DNA from: Pirellulaceae bacterium
GTDB taxonomy: Bacteria > Planctomycetota > Planctomycetia > Pirellulales > Pirellulaceae
Direction of reading: 5' to 3'
Assembly (NCBI GenBank): GCA_028280445.1
Contig: JANQLU010000021.1
Location: 1-64,000, forward strand
Length of the DNA stretch: 64,000 nt
The notes under the pieces were generated by a model, which saw only the letters and a list, made by a program, of their open reading frames with translations, searched no databases and was not told the origin of the DNA. A program made the translations under genes and the position numbers. Of this stretch, positions 53,300 through 61,490 are shown one piece after another. How positions within the stretch are numbered: the stretch's first letter is position 1; each line of letters opens with the position of its first letter.

Positions 53300-54133
53300 A
53301 TGCGATTTTGTCGTTTTAACTTTTTGCTTGTTTTGGTTTGCGGATTGATCTTGTCGACTTCGACTGTCTTTGGGCAAAACGAAGAGGTACCGGCATTGCT
53401 TCCAGCGACTTCGACTTTTTCTTTTCGAATGGTTGGCAACCAGTTGCAAGCGGTGCAAGCTGTTGGGAAAGATGAATCGATATTCTGGCATGACCCGCTT
53501 TGCATTTATTTCTTGAACAAAAGTCATCGAAAAAATGTTGAATTGACAGATGAACAGCTAAAAGTCATCAAAAATATTGAGCAAGACTACTCAAAATTTC
53601 AGCAGCACTTGGGAAGACAGTCTCACAAGTTTCTTGAAATGTCAAAGGATGAAACAGGAAGGCCAAATATCAAAAAGTACAAGGAGTTGCTTAAACAGAA
53701 TTTTATGGCCAAACAAGAATACAACGTCGGCCTGGAGAAACGACTCCGAGATACGGTGCTGCCACATCAGTGGAAACAGATGGCTGAGGCAATTACACGG
53801 AAGACACTGCAATCGCAAGGCGTCGCCAATCACATTACCAATGCCCAATTCGCATCGTATCTCAAGCTGTCCGACAAACAAAAGGGTGAATTGTTGTTGG
53901 TTGCTGAAAAGCTCGTCAAGGAAAATGATACAAAGCTCAAGAAAATGGCGGAAGACAATATGCAGGAATTACTTGACGTACTATCTGAAGAACAGAAGAA
54001 AAAACTTTTAAAGGCGGTTGATTTGGACAGCATCGAACAATTTGGTGACATTCACATCGTCGTACTCAACGAACAGTTGCGACGGTTTGTGAAAAAATCA
54101 TCGCAAGTGAAGCCAACCAACAGGCAAAAATAG
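53300..54133 (+). CDS. Secreted LPHQ-type helical protein, second member
   Basis: 277 residues, signal RFNFLLVLVCGLILSTSTVF. Helical and Lys-rich, with LTDEQLKVIKNIEQDYSKFQ, TVLPHQWKQMAEAI and SEEQKKKLLKAVDLDS; the LPHQ segment matches the 473-residue protein at 50.7 kb. Function unknown; a periplasmic scaffold or Spy-like chaperone role is possible. Together they bracket the 242-residue protein. Confidence 0.7.
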   Translation: MRFCRFNFLLVLVCGLILSTSTVFGQNEEVPALLPATSTFSFRMVGNQLQAVQAVGKDESIFWHDPLCIYFLNKSHRKNVELTDEQLKVIKNIEQDYSKFQQHLGRQSHKFLEMSKDETGRPNIKKYKELLKQNFMAKQEYNVGLEKRLRDTVLPHQWKQMAEAITRKTLQSQGVANHITNAQFASYLKLSDKQKGELLLVAEKLVKENDTKLKKMAEDNMQELLDVLSEEQKKKLLKAVDLDSIEQFGDIHIVVLNEQLRRFVKKSSQVKPTNRQK

Positions 54134-54189
54134 GGTTTTACATAGCAGAAAAATTTGCCAGATAAGCAAAACTCAGGGCCGTCCTTTTC

Positions 54190-55998
54190 TCAGTTTTTCA
54201 CAAGAGTTTCGTCAAACCAGTACAACGCTTGCTTGCCAGATTTCTTGGCTTTGTACATCGCCATGTCGGCTTTTTTTACCAACGAAATAGAATCGTCAGA
54301 GTCTTTGGGGAAGGTTGCAATGCCAAGACTTAACGAAACCTGGAAGGACTCATTGAGAGTGGAAAAATCCTTCTTGATCGTTTTCAGTAATTTTCTCGCA
54401 ACGTTTTCGATTGATTGAATGGTATTGCATTCCGACAAGATAATCAGAAATTCGTCGCCACCGATCCTCGCGGCGATACCCATCTGTTTGATTGTTTTCT
54501 CAATTCCGCGTGCGATGTCTTTTAACAATTCATCGCCTACATGGTGCCCCAAGCTGTCGTTGACTCGTTTGAAATTATCCAAATCAGCAAACATTACAGC
54601 CAGGAGTTCGTCTTCTGGTTTGTCTTGTTTCTCAAAATTTTCAATTAATTTATCGAGTTGCTCCATGGCGTAATTTCTTGTCGCTAATCCAGTAAGCGTG
54701 TCGTGTCGAGCGACATGGATCAGTTTTTGTTGCAGTTTCTCCCGTTCGATTGCATTTTGTTTAAACACGATCATAGCTTTGGCCATGTTCCCAACTTCAT
54801 CTTGTCTTTCTGAAACCTCAATTTCGACATTCAATTTATTGTTTGCCAAACGATTCATGATTTTCGTCATGGAAACAATCGGGTTTGCGATATCCCGAGA
54901 GATCGTATAGCCAACGACAAAGATAGATATGACGATGACCAATCCACTGGCTGTTAAAAAACGGGTCATGGCATAAACCGGTTGTTGGATCTCGGCTTTA
55001 TCCACTTCGGCCAGGACCGCCCAACGAACACCTTGGAAATCTAAATTGCAATAGGCGGAATAAACATCGATCCCCCGATAGTCTTTGATCACCTGGCAGC
55101 CTGTATAACCATCCAAAGCTTGATGCACTGACGATGTGTCGACGCGTGTTTTTAGGATGCTTCCATCTGCTAAAAACCTGGAATCGCTTCTCATCAACAA
55201 ATCGTCTCCCACGACATACGTTTCGCCCGACTCACCCATGCCTGCCGTTACTTGCATCACTTTGTTCATCGGAGAAATCGGCATTTGTAATGCGAAGACA
55301 CCCAAATAGTTTTTCTGCTTGTCAAATACAGCAGTTGCTATAAAGCTCGCCGGTTCATCGCTGGGAGCATAGTAAGCAAAATCTGCGTAACAATGCCTGC
55401 CTAGTTGCGGGTTAGCATTAACTTGATTGAAAACGTCTGCCAGATGAGACTGCTTCCACTGACCGGTCAATAAATTACTGGCGAAGTCATTTTCCTTGGC
55501 TACTGAATAGATCAGATTACCTTGAGGATCAATCAGAAATAAATCATAAAAAGAACGTGTTGATATTAGACTTCGAAGTACCGGATGATATTCTTGATGA
55601 GTCAGGCTATACGGAGAATTGTCATCGGCCGACAGCATCGCACTCCTTTGTGATTTGGCAAAAGGATTATTCTTGATGTAAATCTGTTTTAAGTATGCCT
55701 CTTTTTTCTCTGGCAGTTGTTGCCAGGCGTCGATGAATTTTTCGATCGCAGAAACAACCAATGGGCTTTGAGAATGAAACTCCAGGTCTTTTTCAATCAC
55801 GTTGAAATAATTTTCTAGTGCCGCTTTCCTGGATTCTAACAACGCAGAAAGTTTCGCTTGAGATGCCTTTTTCAGCTCGTTCGAGGCACTTCGAAAAGCG
55901 ATGATCCCTGTTATCGCAACAGAGGCTAACGTAAAAGAAATCATCACCGCGGGAAATTTCTTTGTTATGCGCAAATCTTTTAACATCTTTACACTCAT
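54190..55998 (-). CDS. Diguanylate cyclase with Cache sensor, HAMP and GGDEF domains
   Basis: 602 residues. An N-terminal membrane helix (FPAVMISFTLASVAITGIIA), a periplasmic dCache domain to about residue 340 (TRSFYDLFLIDPQGNLIYSV and GETYVVGDDLLMRSDSRFL), a second membrane helix (GLVIVISIFVVGYTI), HAMP, and a GGDEF domain with intact GGDEF at 513-517. The RxxD inhibitory site before GGDEF is absent (KQMG), so product inhibition is not expected. The N-region is typical of proteobacterial chemoreceptors or cyclases. Makes cyclic-di-GMP in response to an extracellular small molecule. Confidence 0.93.
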   Translation of the reverse strand: MSVKMLKDLRITKKFPAVMISFTLASVAITGIIAFRSASNELKKASQAKLSALLESRKAALENYFNVIEKDLEFHSQSPLVVSAIEKFIDAWQQLPEKKEAYLKQIYIKNNPFAKSQRSAMLSADDNSPYSLTHQEYHPVLRSLISTRSFYDLFLIDPQGNLIYSVAKENDFASNLLTGQWKQSHLADVFNQVNANPQLGRHCYADFAYYAPSDEPASFIATAVFDKQKNYLGVFALQMPISPMNKVMQVTAGMGESGETYVVGDDLLMRSDSRFLADGSILKTRVDTSSVHQALDGYTGCQVIKDYRGIDVYSAYCNLDFQGVRWAVLAEVDKAEIQQPVYAMTRFLTASGLVIVISIFVVGYTISRDIANPIVSMTKIMNRLANNKLNVEIEVSERQDEVGNMAKAMIVFKQNAIEREKLQQKLIHVARHDTLTGLATRNYAMEQLDKLIENFEKQDKPEDELLAVMFADLDNFKRVNDSLGHHVGDELLKDIARGIEKTIKQMGIAARIGGDEFLIILSECNTIQSIENVARKLLKTIKKDFSTLNESFQVSLSLGIATFPKDSDDSISLVKKADMAMYKAKKSGKQALYWFDETLVKN

Positions 55999-56282
55999 GT
56001 TCGAGATGCCCGGTCATATAAACCATATAGCTTTCTCTGCACAAGCTGTCAGCAAATAGAACTAATAAAAAGATGCGCGCGATAGAAAATGTATCTGTGA
56101 ATTGATAGACGACTGTTTTTCTGCAAAATCGTCGTTTTTACTATGTCCTGTCTCAGTCGGAACAGGAGCGGTCAAATTAAATTTGACGAATCAAATCGTG
56201 ATCACTTGCCCACATGTTGAATTTTTGATTGAAAGTTTGGAAAGGTCGACATCGATCAAATGCAACGACCGGAGCGCATCCT

Positions 56283-56444
56283 GTGAGCGGCGAGGCGCTA
56301 GCCGGTATTTTTGTTTTTCGTACCGGCGGCTAGCGCCTTGCCGCTCACGATGGATTTGCCAATGGCTGGGAGATCGTCCCAAACAGCTTGATGTCAGTTC
56401 CCACCGGCCAATTCAACCAAACGGTCGGTGGGAACCGGCCCTAC
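56283..56444. repeat. Family A hairpin plus family B pair (right border of the accessory block)
   Basis: Family A at 56283-56348 (one arm lost three bases) and family B at 56395-56444. The order A-B mirrors the B-A order at 50511-50637. From 55999 to 56282 there is no supported gene, only upstream sequence of the cyclase. Confidence 0.85.
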
Positions 56445-56450
56445 GCGCAT

Positions 56451-56480
56451 AAAAAAAGGAGGCTTTTTAAAAAGCCTCCT
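56451..56480 (-). terminator. Intrinsic terminator of the lipoprotein gene
   Basis: On the minus strand AGGAGGCTTTTT pairs with AAAAAGCCTCCT and is followed by TTTTTTT. It lies 28 bases after the stop of the lipoprotein gene. Confidence 0.85.
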
Positions 56481-56507
56481 GACGAATTCAGTAATGGTCG
56501 CGTTGGT

Positions 56508-57080
56508 TTAATAGTGAGTGCTGTGACGCAGATCAACATTACCGACCATGTGGAAGTGGTTGTGGTCAATGTAGATGACTTCAACAGCGTCTTCGTCGAT
56601 CAATGTGTGAGGGATCGGCCAGCCTACGATCTTTCGCTCGGTGAAATAGATCGTGCATTTGTAATGAGCGTGGTGCAATTGAACTGGACCAATCAGTGGA
56701 ACAACGCGTGGAGGATCGATGTAATCGCAAATGCGTTTTTTGACGATCGTCACATTGTTGCGTTGAACTTCGTGCAGAAAAGGAACTCCGCCGCCGACTG
56801 GACGTGCTCGTTCCAAAGCTGCCATGACTTCGTGATCCGATGGCTCATCCAGAGCTTGTGTCGGACCGCCAGCGGTCAATGGTCCAAGAATCGGAACGCG
56901 TGAATAGCGTTCTTCGATCTCGAATTTGTCTTCTTGCATTTTTTGATAATACGGCGACACCGGAATTGGAATACTCAAAATTCCGAGTGTTGGACCTGAC
57001 GAAGCAAAGCAGCCACTCAACACGACAACGCATACACTTGCCAGAAGGCCCAGACTTAATTTCATGTTTTTGTAGACCAT
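56508..57080 (-). CDS. Lipoprotein of unknown function
   Basis: 190 residues from the ATG at 57080; the frame opens at 57101. LLASVCVVVLSGCFAS is a lipoprotein signal. The rest (GPTLGILSIPIPVSPYYQKM; HFHMVGNVDLRHSTHY) shows no known domain; conserved-looking DYIDPPRVVPLIGPVQ. It ends in His-rich sequence (FHMV...HSTHY), possibly for metal or DNA contact. It ends before a strong terminator. Confidence 0.75.
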   Translation of the reverse strand: MVYKNMKLSLGLLASVCVVVLSGCFASSGPTLGILSIPIPVSPYYQKMQEDKFEIEERYSRVPILGPLTAGGPTQALDEPSDHEVMAALERARPVGGGVPFLHEVQRNNVTIVKKRICDYIDPPRVVPLIGPVQLHHAHYKCTIYFTERKIVGWPIPHTLIDEDAVEVIYIDHNHFHMVGNVDLRHSTHY

Positions 57081-57262
57081 TACTGTACCTTTCTCGGTCA
57101 CATTTCCTAAGCTTAGTTATCGAGATAAGCTGTGCGGAACTTTCAGATTTTTCCGTTAAAATCGATAATATCTGCCCCAAGTCACAATGCATGCACGGAT
57201 TTGCATTCGGAATTGACTGTTTGTGAAGGGCAATTCATCAATCTTTGGACTGCAACGGGTCG

Positions 57263-58372
57263 TTAACTGCTAGCCAACGGGTCTCGAATAGACCTCTGCG
57301 ATGATTTTAAACGTGCATGCGAATTCGGTTCGAGCAAGTAATGATTGACTTGCCACTGTTGTCCATCCTCGAATCCAAACAACTCGGCACCTGCTGTCAA
57401 AAACAGAATCCAGCGGTTGAACCATCGTTTGGCCTGCTGCGTACCATAAACCCGCGCCAGGACTGGCAGTGCTTGCTGGCGTTTTGCGCGCAGTTTTTCG
57501 CGCCAAGCGGCACACGTTTTTTGATAGTGGATCCCGGACCAGGTCCACTGATTGGTCACCCGCATGTTGTTTTGAAAGTAATCAAAGATATCTGAACTGG
57601 GCATGATGCCACCGGAGAAGAAATATTGCCCCATCCAGTTGGCAGCGCCGTCCGTCTGGAATTCATAAGCGTATTTCTTGTGGCAGAAGATATGAACAAA
57701 TAATTTGCCAGATGGTTTGAGCCAACTAGAAATGTTCGCTAGCAACCTTTCGTAATTTCGCATGTGTTCAAACATCTCGACTGAAACGATACGATCAAAC
57801 CGCTGATCCAATTCCAGTTGATTCATGTCCTGAGTCACCACGGTCAGACGCCCGGCTACCCCAAGTTTTTCGGCGCGCCCAATAATAAACTCTCGCTGCG
57901 AATTTGAATTTGAAACAGCGGTGATCTGGCAGTTGGGGTAATTTTGGGCGATGTGCAACGTTAGTGAACCCCAGCCACAACCAAGTTCGAGGATTTCCAT
58001 GCCGTCCTCGATTTGTGCTCTTCGGCAAGTCTGCTGGAGAGCCAGTTGTTCCGCTTCGGCCAGCGTGGTTTCGGGCGTATCAAAATAGCAGCAACTGTAT
58101 TTTAGCGCCGGTCCCAGGATCAATTGATAAAAATCGGCCGGAACCTCGTAATGTTGTTCATTCGCTTTTTCCGGAACTGGAGCAATCGGTCCCTGTTTGG
58201 CCATCTCGACAAATTCGTTGAGTGCCGTTTCTCGTCCAAGGCGTTTTTCGATTTGTTGCAGTTCGGACAACCGAACCGCACACAATCGCCGCGCTGCCCG
58301 GCTGACCATTGCTTCGGGCAACCACCCGCGTTCAACCATTTCGATTCCGAATTTCGCGATGACGTTTTTCAT
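57263..58372 (-). CDS. Cyclopropane-fatty-acid-synthase-like SAM methyltransferase
   Basis: 369 residues with no N-terminal extension like that of the next member. YSCCYF (Cys94) keeps the family cysteine in the sequence HYEVPADFYQLILGPALKYS; the SAM motif is LELGCGWGSLTLHI. It probably methylates unsaturated phospholipid acyl chains; product (cyclopropane, or methylated chain) cannot be told. It lies 114 bases after the DUF1295 gene on the same strand, the last gene of the run. Confidence 0.85.
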   Translation of the reverse strand: MKNVIAKFGIEMVERGWLPEAMVSRAARRLCAVRLSELQQIEKRLGRETALNEFVEMAKQGPIAPVPEKANEQHYEVPADFYQLILGPALKYSCCYFDTPETTLAEAEQLALQQTCRRAQIEDGMEILELGCGWGSLTLHIAQNYPNCQITAVSNSNSQREFIIGRAEKLGVAGRLTVVTQDMNQLELDQRFDRIVSVEMFEHMRNYERLLANISSWLKPSGKLFVHIFCHKKYAYEFQTDGAANWMGQYFFSGGIMPSSDIFDYFQNNMRVTNQWTWSGIHYQKTCAAWREKLRAKRQQALPVLARVYGTQQAKRWFNRWILFLTAGAELFGFEDGQQWQVNHYLLEPNSHARLKSSQRSIRDPLASS

Positions 58373-58486
58373 GGTAATCCTTGTCGGTTATTTTTGCTCG
58401 GCTTGCACGCGCTCGTCCCTACGAAGCGTCGTTGAACGCTAACAGGTCGGTATCATCCAACACGGGATGATGTTTCAATCCATCCT

Positions 58487-59281
58487 TCATTCGGCAAAGA
58501 CCGATTTTTTGGGCAACCAGGGAAAAAATGCGCTGGTTGTTTTTTGGTACTGTCGATACGCTTCTCCGCGCGATTTAATCGCTTGAGCTTCGGTCGGAGG
58601 AATGCCTGTTTTAAATAAAATGAAATACAACATGGCCATCGGGAAAATAATGTTTAGCCAACCGTAAGGGAACGTGATGGCCAACAGGACATAGCTCCAC
58701 CAATGAAGCCATTCAAAAAAATAGTTAGGATGACGCGAATATTTCCACAAGCCAGACTGGCAAACTTTGCCACGATTGGATGGATTCATACGAAAGCGGT
58801 TTAATTGCCAATCGGCGACGGCTTCTCCGATGATCGCCAATGCCCAAAGCCCAATACCGAAGTAATCCAGTAAACCGAGTGCCGAGTCATTTTGCATCGC
58901 GATCAACATCGGCAGCGAAAACAGGACGCTGCCAAAAGCCTGAAACTGATAAAACAAAAACATTTTGCGATTGGTTTGATCGCCCCAGTTCTGTTTCAGC
59001 GTTTGATAACGTCCGTCTTCGGACATCCGAAGAATTCGAATCAATACAAATCCGCTCAGCCGTATCGCCCACAGCGAGGCCAAAACCGCGATGATGACAC
59101 GTCGTTCAAACAATCCGTCGGTCGACGCAATACAATAAAACACGCTCAACCCGGCGACTCCCAATCCCCAAGCGATATCGACAATACCGGCGTCGTTAAT
59201 TCGTTTCTGCAGCCACCACAAGCCGGACATGACTGCGATCATGAACAACCAGCCAATCGAAATCATGACGATTAAATTCAT
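58487..59281 (-). CDS. DUF1295 membrane protein (steroid 5-alpha-reductase/ERG4-like fold)
   Basis: 264 residues with about six membrane segments. ISIGWLFMIAVMSGLWWLQK begins the fold, and SGLWKYSRHPNYFFEWLHWW carries the SRHPNYF signature of the family. It is proposed to reduce or otherwise modify an isoprenoid or fatty acyl substrate. It overlaps the CFA gene by four bases (ATGA), so translation is coupled. Confidence 0.9.
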   Translation of the reverse strand: MNLIVMISIGWLFMIAVMSGLWWLQKRINDAGIVDIAWGLGVAGLSVFYCIASTDGLFERRVIIAVLASLWAIRLSGFVLIRILRMSEDGRYQTLKQNWGDQTNRKMFLFYQFQAFGSVLFSLPMLIAMQNDSALGLLDYFGIGLWALAIIGEAVADWQLNRFRMNPSNRGKVCQSGLWKYSRHPNYFFEWLHWWSYVLLAITFPYGWLNIIFPMAMLYFILFKTGIPPTEAQAIKSRGEAYRQYQKTTSAFFPWLPKKSVFAE

Positions 59282-60636
59282 TGAACCGCACTCATTTTGG
59301 TTTGATGTTGGCGCTGCGAAAGCCGTGGCGAAATTTTGGGTGCTGTTAATCGATCAGACAATTCGAGTGTGAGCATCTCCCAGTCGTCGGCCAACTCTCT
59401 AAGTTGCTGTTGGCTGAGTTCCCATTTGTCGGGCGCCACAGGTGTGACACATTTGTGGTGCCCGATTAACAATTGAACATTGCTAATTTGGCGTTCCCAA
59501 AATCCAGCTTCGCAGTAACTCAAATAGTAATTCCAAAGTCGGTGAAAACGCGGATCGTTCAGTCCCAGTTCGGAAACGGTTTCCAAATTGGACTGAAATT
59601 GTTCCCGCCACAGTTGTAGCGTTCGGGCGTAGTGCAATCCGATGTCTTCGAGATTCAACATGGTGAAATCATGGCTTTGTCGCATCGCTGACAACAAAGC
59701 GGCGTTGGATGGCAAGCAGCCGCCGGGAAAGACATATTTTTTGATGAAATCGAAATTCGCTTTATGCGATTCAAATCGGCTGTCCCGGGTCACAATCGAT
59801 TGAATCATCATCATGCCCGACGGTTTTAGCAATTTACTGCACTTGGAAAAAAACGAAGCAAAATATTGATGGCCGACAGCTTCGATCATTTCGATGGAAA
59901 CCAGTTTGTCGTAAACACCGGTCAGCTCGCGATAATCTTGCTTGATGACTTTGATGCGATCGGACAGTCCGAGATTGTGAACGCGCTGGCGTGCCAACAG
60001 ATATTGTTCTTCGGAGATGGTTGTGGTCGTCACGCGACAACCGAAATAGCGTGCCGCGAAAATTGAAAACGCGCCCCAACCCGTTCCGATTTCCAACAAG
60101 TGATCGGTTTCCCGCAGATCGAGCTTTCGACAGATTCGCCACATTTTGTTCAACGATGCGAGGAACATCGAATCATCGCGATGTTGAAAAATGCCGCTGG
60201 AGTAATTTAACGTGGGGTCCAAAAAGGTGGAGAAAAAATCGTTGCCCAAATCGTAATGCTGATGAATGTTTTCTCGCGATCTTTTCTTGGAATTGCGGAG
60301 CCAACGATTTTTGATTCGGTTAAAAAACGGCTTGACGCGACCCAACCCTCGGTTCATTTCGTCAACCGATTCCAGGTTCCTCGCAAAAATGCGAATCAAC
60401 GTCGTGATGTCGGAACATTCCCACTGCCCATCAATCCACGCTTCGGCCGCACCGATGTCGCCTCCCCAGGCCATTCGCTTGTAGAACTGCCGATCGTGAA
60501 TCACCACGTGAACTTGCAGATCCGCGTTGCGATGTCCGAATTCCAATTTTTCATTTCCGTCCTGGACTGATATAAAACCGTGTCGAATTTTCGACAGGTG
60601 TTTAACAATCAGGTTGCGACAAATACTTTCTAACAT
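59278..60636 (-). CDS. Cyclopropane-fatty-acyl-phospholipid synthase-like enzyme
   Basis: 452 residues. LLEIGTGWGAFSIFAARYFG is the SAM loop, and GNDFFSTFLDPTLNYSSGIF aligns with the region of the E. coli Cfa active-site cysteine; here the residue is Ser147. Serine at that place is common in DUF1365-linked members. The N-terminal domain (QVHVVIHDRQFYKRMAWGGD) matches Cfa. Substrate is likely membrane phospholipid acyl chains. It overlaps DUF1365 by seven bases. Confidence 0.9.
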   Translation of the reverse strand: MLESICRNLIVKHLSKIRHGFISVQDGNEKLEFGHRNADLQVHVVIHDRQFYKRMAWGGDIGAAEAWIDGQWECSDITTLIRIFARNLESVDEMNRGLGRVKPFFNRIKNRWLRNSKKRSRENIHQHYDLGNDFFSTFLDPTLNYSSGIFQHRDDSMFLASLNKMWRICRKLDLRETDHLLEIGTGWGAFSIFAARYFGCRVTTTTISEEQYLLARQRVHNLGLSDRIKVIKQDYRELTGVYDKLVSIEMIEAVGHQYFASFFSKCSKLLKPSGMMMIQSIVTRDSRFESHKANFDFIKKYVFPGGCLPSNAALLSAMRQSHDFTMLNLEDIGLHYARTLQLWREQFQSNLETVSELGLNDPRFHRLWNYYLSYCEAGFWERQISNVQLLIGHHKCVTPVAPDKWELSQQQLRELADDWEMLTLELSDRLTAPKISPRLSQRQHQTKMSAVQ

Positions 60637-61490
60637 GGACGTTCCAATGAGTTGCGAAAATCGGTAGCTTCTGTTGCTGAAACGGTTGAGTTGGACTGAA
60701 CCGGGGCGGTATCGAGCGAGCTTTGATTTTGTTTGTCGGGGTGTGGATAAAATTTAGCGCCTTTGAGTTTGAGGCGAATCGCTTGCCAGTAGATTTTGCC
60801 GATGATCTGGAGCGAAGCCCACGGATGACTGATGAGCAAACGATTGAGTCGCCAATTCGTTATGGCGCGGCGTTGGAGGTTCATCGTCACATCAAGCCAT
60901 TTTTTGTTCTCACGATAATTTTCAATGTTCAGGACGTGGTTTTGTTGTGGCGGATTCAGACTCCAACGGTACTGCATCGACATTGGTAAAAACGGGGATA
61001 CGTGAAACTCTTTTTCGGTTTCCTGTTGATCTCTTGGATTTGCAAAATGTTGCGGACCCATCACGTAAGTATGCCTTTCGCGCCACGGCGTATTGGAAAC
61101 GTCGGCGACGATGTTTTGCAGTTGTTCGGATTCGTCGTAACAGTAATAGAACGACACCGGATTCATCACGTATCCGAAATACCGTAGTTGAGTTAACAGC
61201 CGAATCGGACCTTGGGGATACGAATATCCATGGTCGGCAACGGTTTGACGAACGACTTTGTCCAACGGCTGATCCCGATCTCCCAAATGATCGGCGCGAC
61301 GAAACCAGGCAAGTGCTGGCCGCTTGGTGGACCAAAACCAATTCCGTCGAAAGATTTTGTCCAATTCCGAAAGATCCAGATACAACATGTAAATGCGGTA
61401 TCGAAACTCATGTCGAATTGGAACAAACCGCCGATGTCGCACCCAACCGGTGTAAATGCAGCTATTCAAATTTTGAGGTTCGGTGATCAT
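60630..61490 (-). CDS. DUF1365 family protein
   Basis: 286 residues, cytoplasmic. VRHRRFVPIRHEFRYRIYML and LLTQLRYFGYVMNPVSFYYC are family signatures, and LPMSMQYRWSLNPP follows. Function unknown, but this family is nearly always beside the FAD oxidoreductase and CFA enzymes, including in singlet-oxygen-responsive loci. It overlaps the FAD gene by four bases and the CFA gene by seven. Confidence 0.92.
   Translation of the reverse strand: MITEPQNLNSCIYTGWVRHRRFVPIRHEFRYRIYMLYLDLSELDKIFRRNWFWSTKRPALAWFRRADHLGDRDQPLDKVVRQTVADHGYSYPQGPIRLLTQLRYFGYVMNPVSFYYCYDESEQLQNIVADVSNTPWRERHTYVMGPQHFANPRDQQETEKEFHVSPFLPMSMQYRWSLNPPQQNHVLNIENYRENKKWLDVTMNLQRRAITNWRLNRLLISHPWASLQIIGKIYWQAIRLKLKGAKFYPHPDKQNQSSLDTAPVQSNSTVSATEATDFRNSLERPC

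Noticed and set aside
53135..53527. Minus-strand frame opposite the start of the LPHQ gene
   Set aside because: The plus-strand gene has a clear signal peptide; the minus frame has no ribosome-binding site or family match.
56388..56903. 171-codon plus-strand frame over the terminator and opposite the lipoprotein gene
   Set aside because: It is antisense to the lipoprotein gene and starts in a family B repeat.
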